From Spirochaetales bacterium (lineage in GTDB: Bacteria; Spirochaetota; Spirochaetia; DSM-27196; PWMO01): a DNA stretch of 6,390 bases. The DNA lies in contig SLTF01000139.1 in the NCBI GenBank assembly GCA_007130025.1, forward strand, positions 1 through 6,390. Direction: 5' to 3'. The notes below the pieces were generated by a model. The model searched no databases and was not told the DNA's origin. It saw nothing but the letters and a program-made list of their open reading frames with translations. Every line of letters begins with the position of its first letter. Position 1 is the first letter of the stretch. The position numbers and the translations under genes were made by a program. Below, one piece after another: positions 5,397 to 6,390 of this stretch.

Positions 5397-6390
5397 CGGC
5401 TGAAGCTTCTTGCGTGAATAGCCGAGGTTCGCCTGAGCGTAAAGCGCTGTAGCTGCGTCCACCGCATCGCTCGAGATGGCCGAGAGACCCAGGTCGCTCG
5501 CGTTCAGAAAATCCAGCAGCCGGGTTCGGAGCGCCTCGTCGGGGCAGTAGGTCACCAGTTCCCGGGTGAAGTCGGGATTGGTGTAGGCGTTCATGGCAAT
5601 CAGCACGTCCAGGCCCTGGCTCTTCGCGTAACCGGCCAACGACGCCGAGAGTCCAGCGTCCTTCTTCAGCCAGTCCGCCACCGACAGCAGTACCGACGAG
5701 ATGCCGACGCGGGTCTCACCCATCTTCCACTGCTTGTAGTCCTTGCGGAGCAGATCGGCGCTGCTGAGCGCAGACACATTGAACTTCTCGAACTGCAGCG
5801 TATCAAACAGCTCGGTCCGGTTTGCCCCGGAGAGGGACAACAGCTGATCCACGATCTTCTCGTCCTGCTCGGTGGCGCGCTTGGCTTCGGGATCAAGATT
5901 GACCGTGTCAAGCAGAATGGTCCCGAGCAGCAGCTTCGCCGACCCCTCCTCCAGAAGCGCCGGGTCGCGGTCCAGAATCGCCTGGGCAACCAGGGTGGCC
6001 GCCGAGCCCACCGGCTCGATCACGCGCGGGGTTGCGCCGGTGAAGAGACCCTCGTCCTTGTGATGGTCGATCACCTCGATCACCGTGGAGGCAAAGTCGG
6101 CCTGTGCCGCGGCGGGCTTGTTGTGATCAACCAGCGCGATCTTCAATCGGCCACGACTGTTCAGAGCGGCCAGATCGATCTCGTCGATGAAGATGAGCCA
6201 GTCGGGGTCGATGCCCGCCTCGGTGAAGAGGTAGACCGCCTCGGTGCGGAGTTTGTAGTCCGCGCGCGGAATGTTGATCACGGGCACGTAGGTGATACCG
6301 TTCGCGTCTGAACTGCGATCGCGGCAGTAGGCGTACATCACCGCGGACGCCATTGAGTCGAGATCAGCGGCTTCGTTTCCAACCACGCAA
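5364..6390 (-). CDS. PPX1/Prune-like DHH-family exopolyphosphatase (N-terminus outside window)
   Basis: About 341 residues of a DHH/DHHA2 phosphoesterase are visible; the frame stays open through 6390, so the 5' end is missing. Counting the Val at 6386 as residue 1, the metal-binding motifs are GNEAADLDS (3-11, Asp8 and Asp10), Asp87 in LVDHNK, DHHK (107-110) and Asp160 in LLDTVNLD. PRVIEPVGSAATLV (120-133) follows motif DHH, and RKDYKQW (214-220) lies in the DHHA2 domain. GNEAADLDS, IPRADYKLR and IDEIDL resemble yeast exopolyphosphatase Ppx1 and animal Prune more than bacterial family II pyrophosphatases, which carry HxNPDxDS. Such enzymes release phosphate from the ends of polyphosphate, using Mg or Mn in the cytoplasm. 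The GTG at 6386 is not a likely start, since family members have about 20-30 residues before this motif. Family II pyrophosphatase activity remains an alternative. It converges on lysR with a 33-bp overlap and lies near the Pit operon. Confidence 0.85.
   Translation of the reverse strand, partial: CVVGNEAADLDSMASAVMYAYCRDRSSDANGITYVPVINIPRADYKLRTEAVYLFTEAGIDPDWLIFIDEIDLAALNSRGRLKIALVDHNKPAAAQADFASTVIEVIDHHKDEGLFTGATPRVIEPVGSAATLVAQAILDRDPALLEEGSAKLLLGTILLDTVNLDPEAKRATEQDEKIVDQLLSLSGANRTELFDTLQFEKFNVSALSSADLLRKDYKQWKMGETRVGISSVLLSVADWLKKDAGLSASLAGYAKSQGLDVLIAMNAYTNPDFTRELVTYCPDEALRTRLLDFLNASDLGLSAISSDAVDAATALYAQANLGYSRKKLQPLLDGFFASKA

Noticed and set aside
4610..5467. Minus-strand open frame of 285 codons opposite lysR
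   Set aside because: It is antisense to a full-length LysR protein, and its translation is Ser/Arg-rich with no domain.

Overview
This is a compact bacterial chromosome segment, G+C-rich by eye, with seven protein genes and almost no unexplained coding space. Six genes lie on the minus strand; only the LysR-type regulator is on the plus strand. No mobile element, CRISPR array, rRNA or tRNA was seen. A free-living saccharolytic bacterium fits the content: class II xylose isomerase, FabV/TER enoyl reductase, Pit phosphate transport and a DHH-family exopolyphosphatase. A member of the Spirochaetales is my best guess. That rests only on remembered similarity of the FabV/TER and XylA sequences to spirochaete proteins, not on a search.

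Layout from left to right. (1) 1-437: the start of xylA on the minus strand, cut by the window edge. Upstream of it are a good sigma-70-type promoter, a 25-bp imperfect palindrome just beyond the -35 that looks like an operator, and a terminator hairpin belonging to fabV. (2) 438-1766: fabV with its own promoter and an SD sequence that fixes the second ATG as the start. (3) 1767-3667: a two-gene phosphate-uptake operon. A PhoU-like (DUF47) accessory gene with a GTG start is followed 11 bp later by a Pit-family permease. (4) 3668-5396: a divergent pair, an SDR-fold protein (minus) and a LysR-type regulator (plus), sharing an 85-bp intergenic region with overlapping promoters. (5) 5364-6390: a PPX1/Prune-like exopolyphosphatase, cut at its N-terminus by the window edge and overlapping the lysR 3' end by 33 bp tail to tail.

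Two themes emerge. The Pit operon and the polyphosphatase both concern phosphate (import, and release from polyphosphate). The SDR/LysR pair sits between them and has an unexplained role. The SDR keeps the dinucleotide-binding glycine motif but lacks the Ser, Tyr and Lys of the catalytic centre, so it may be a sensor or regulatory protein rather than an ordinary oxidoreductase. The SDR promoter and the Pit-operon promoter share a 17-bp element (16/17 identical) placed identically over the -35, which suggests the two units are co-regulated. That element, the degenerate SDR and the xylA palindrome are the most interesting observations here.
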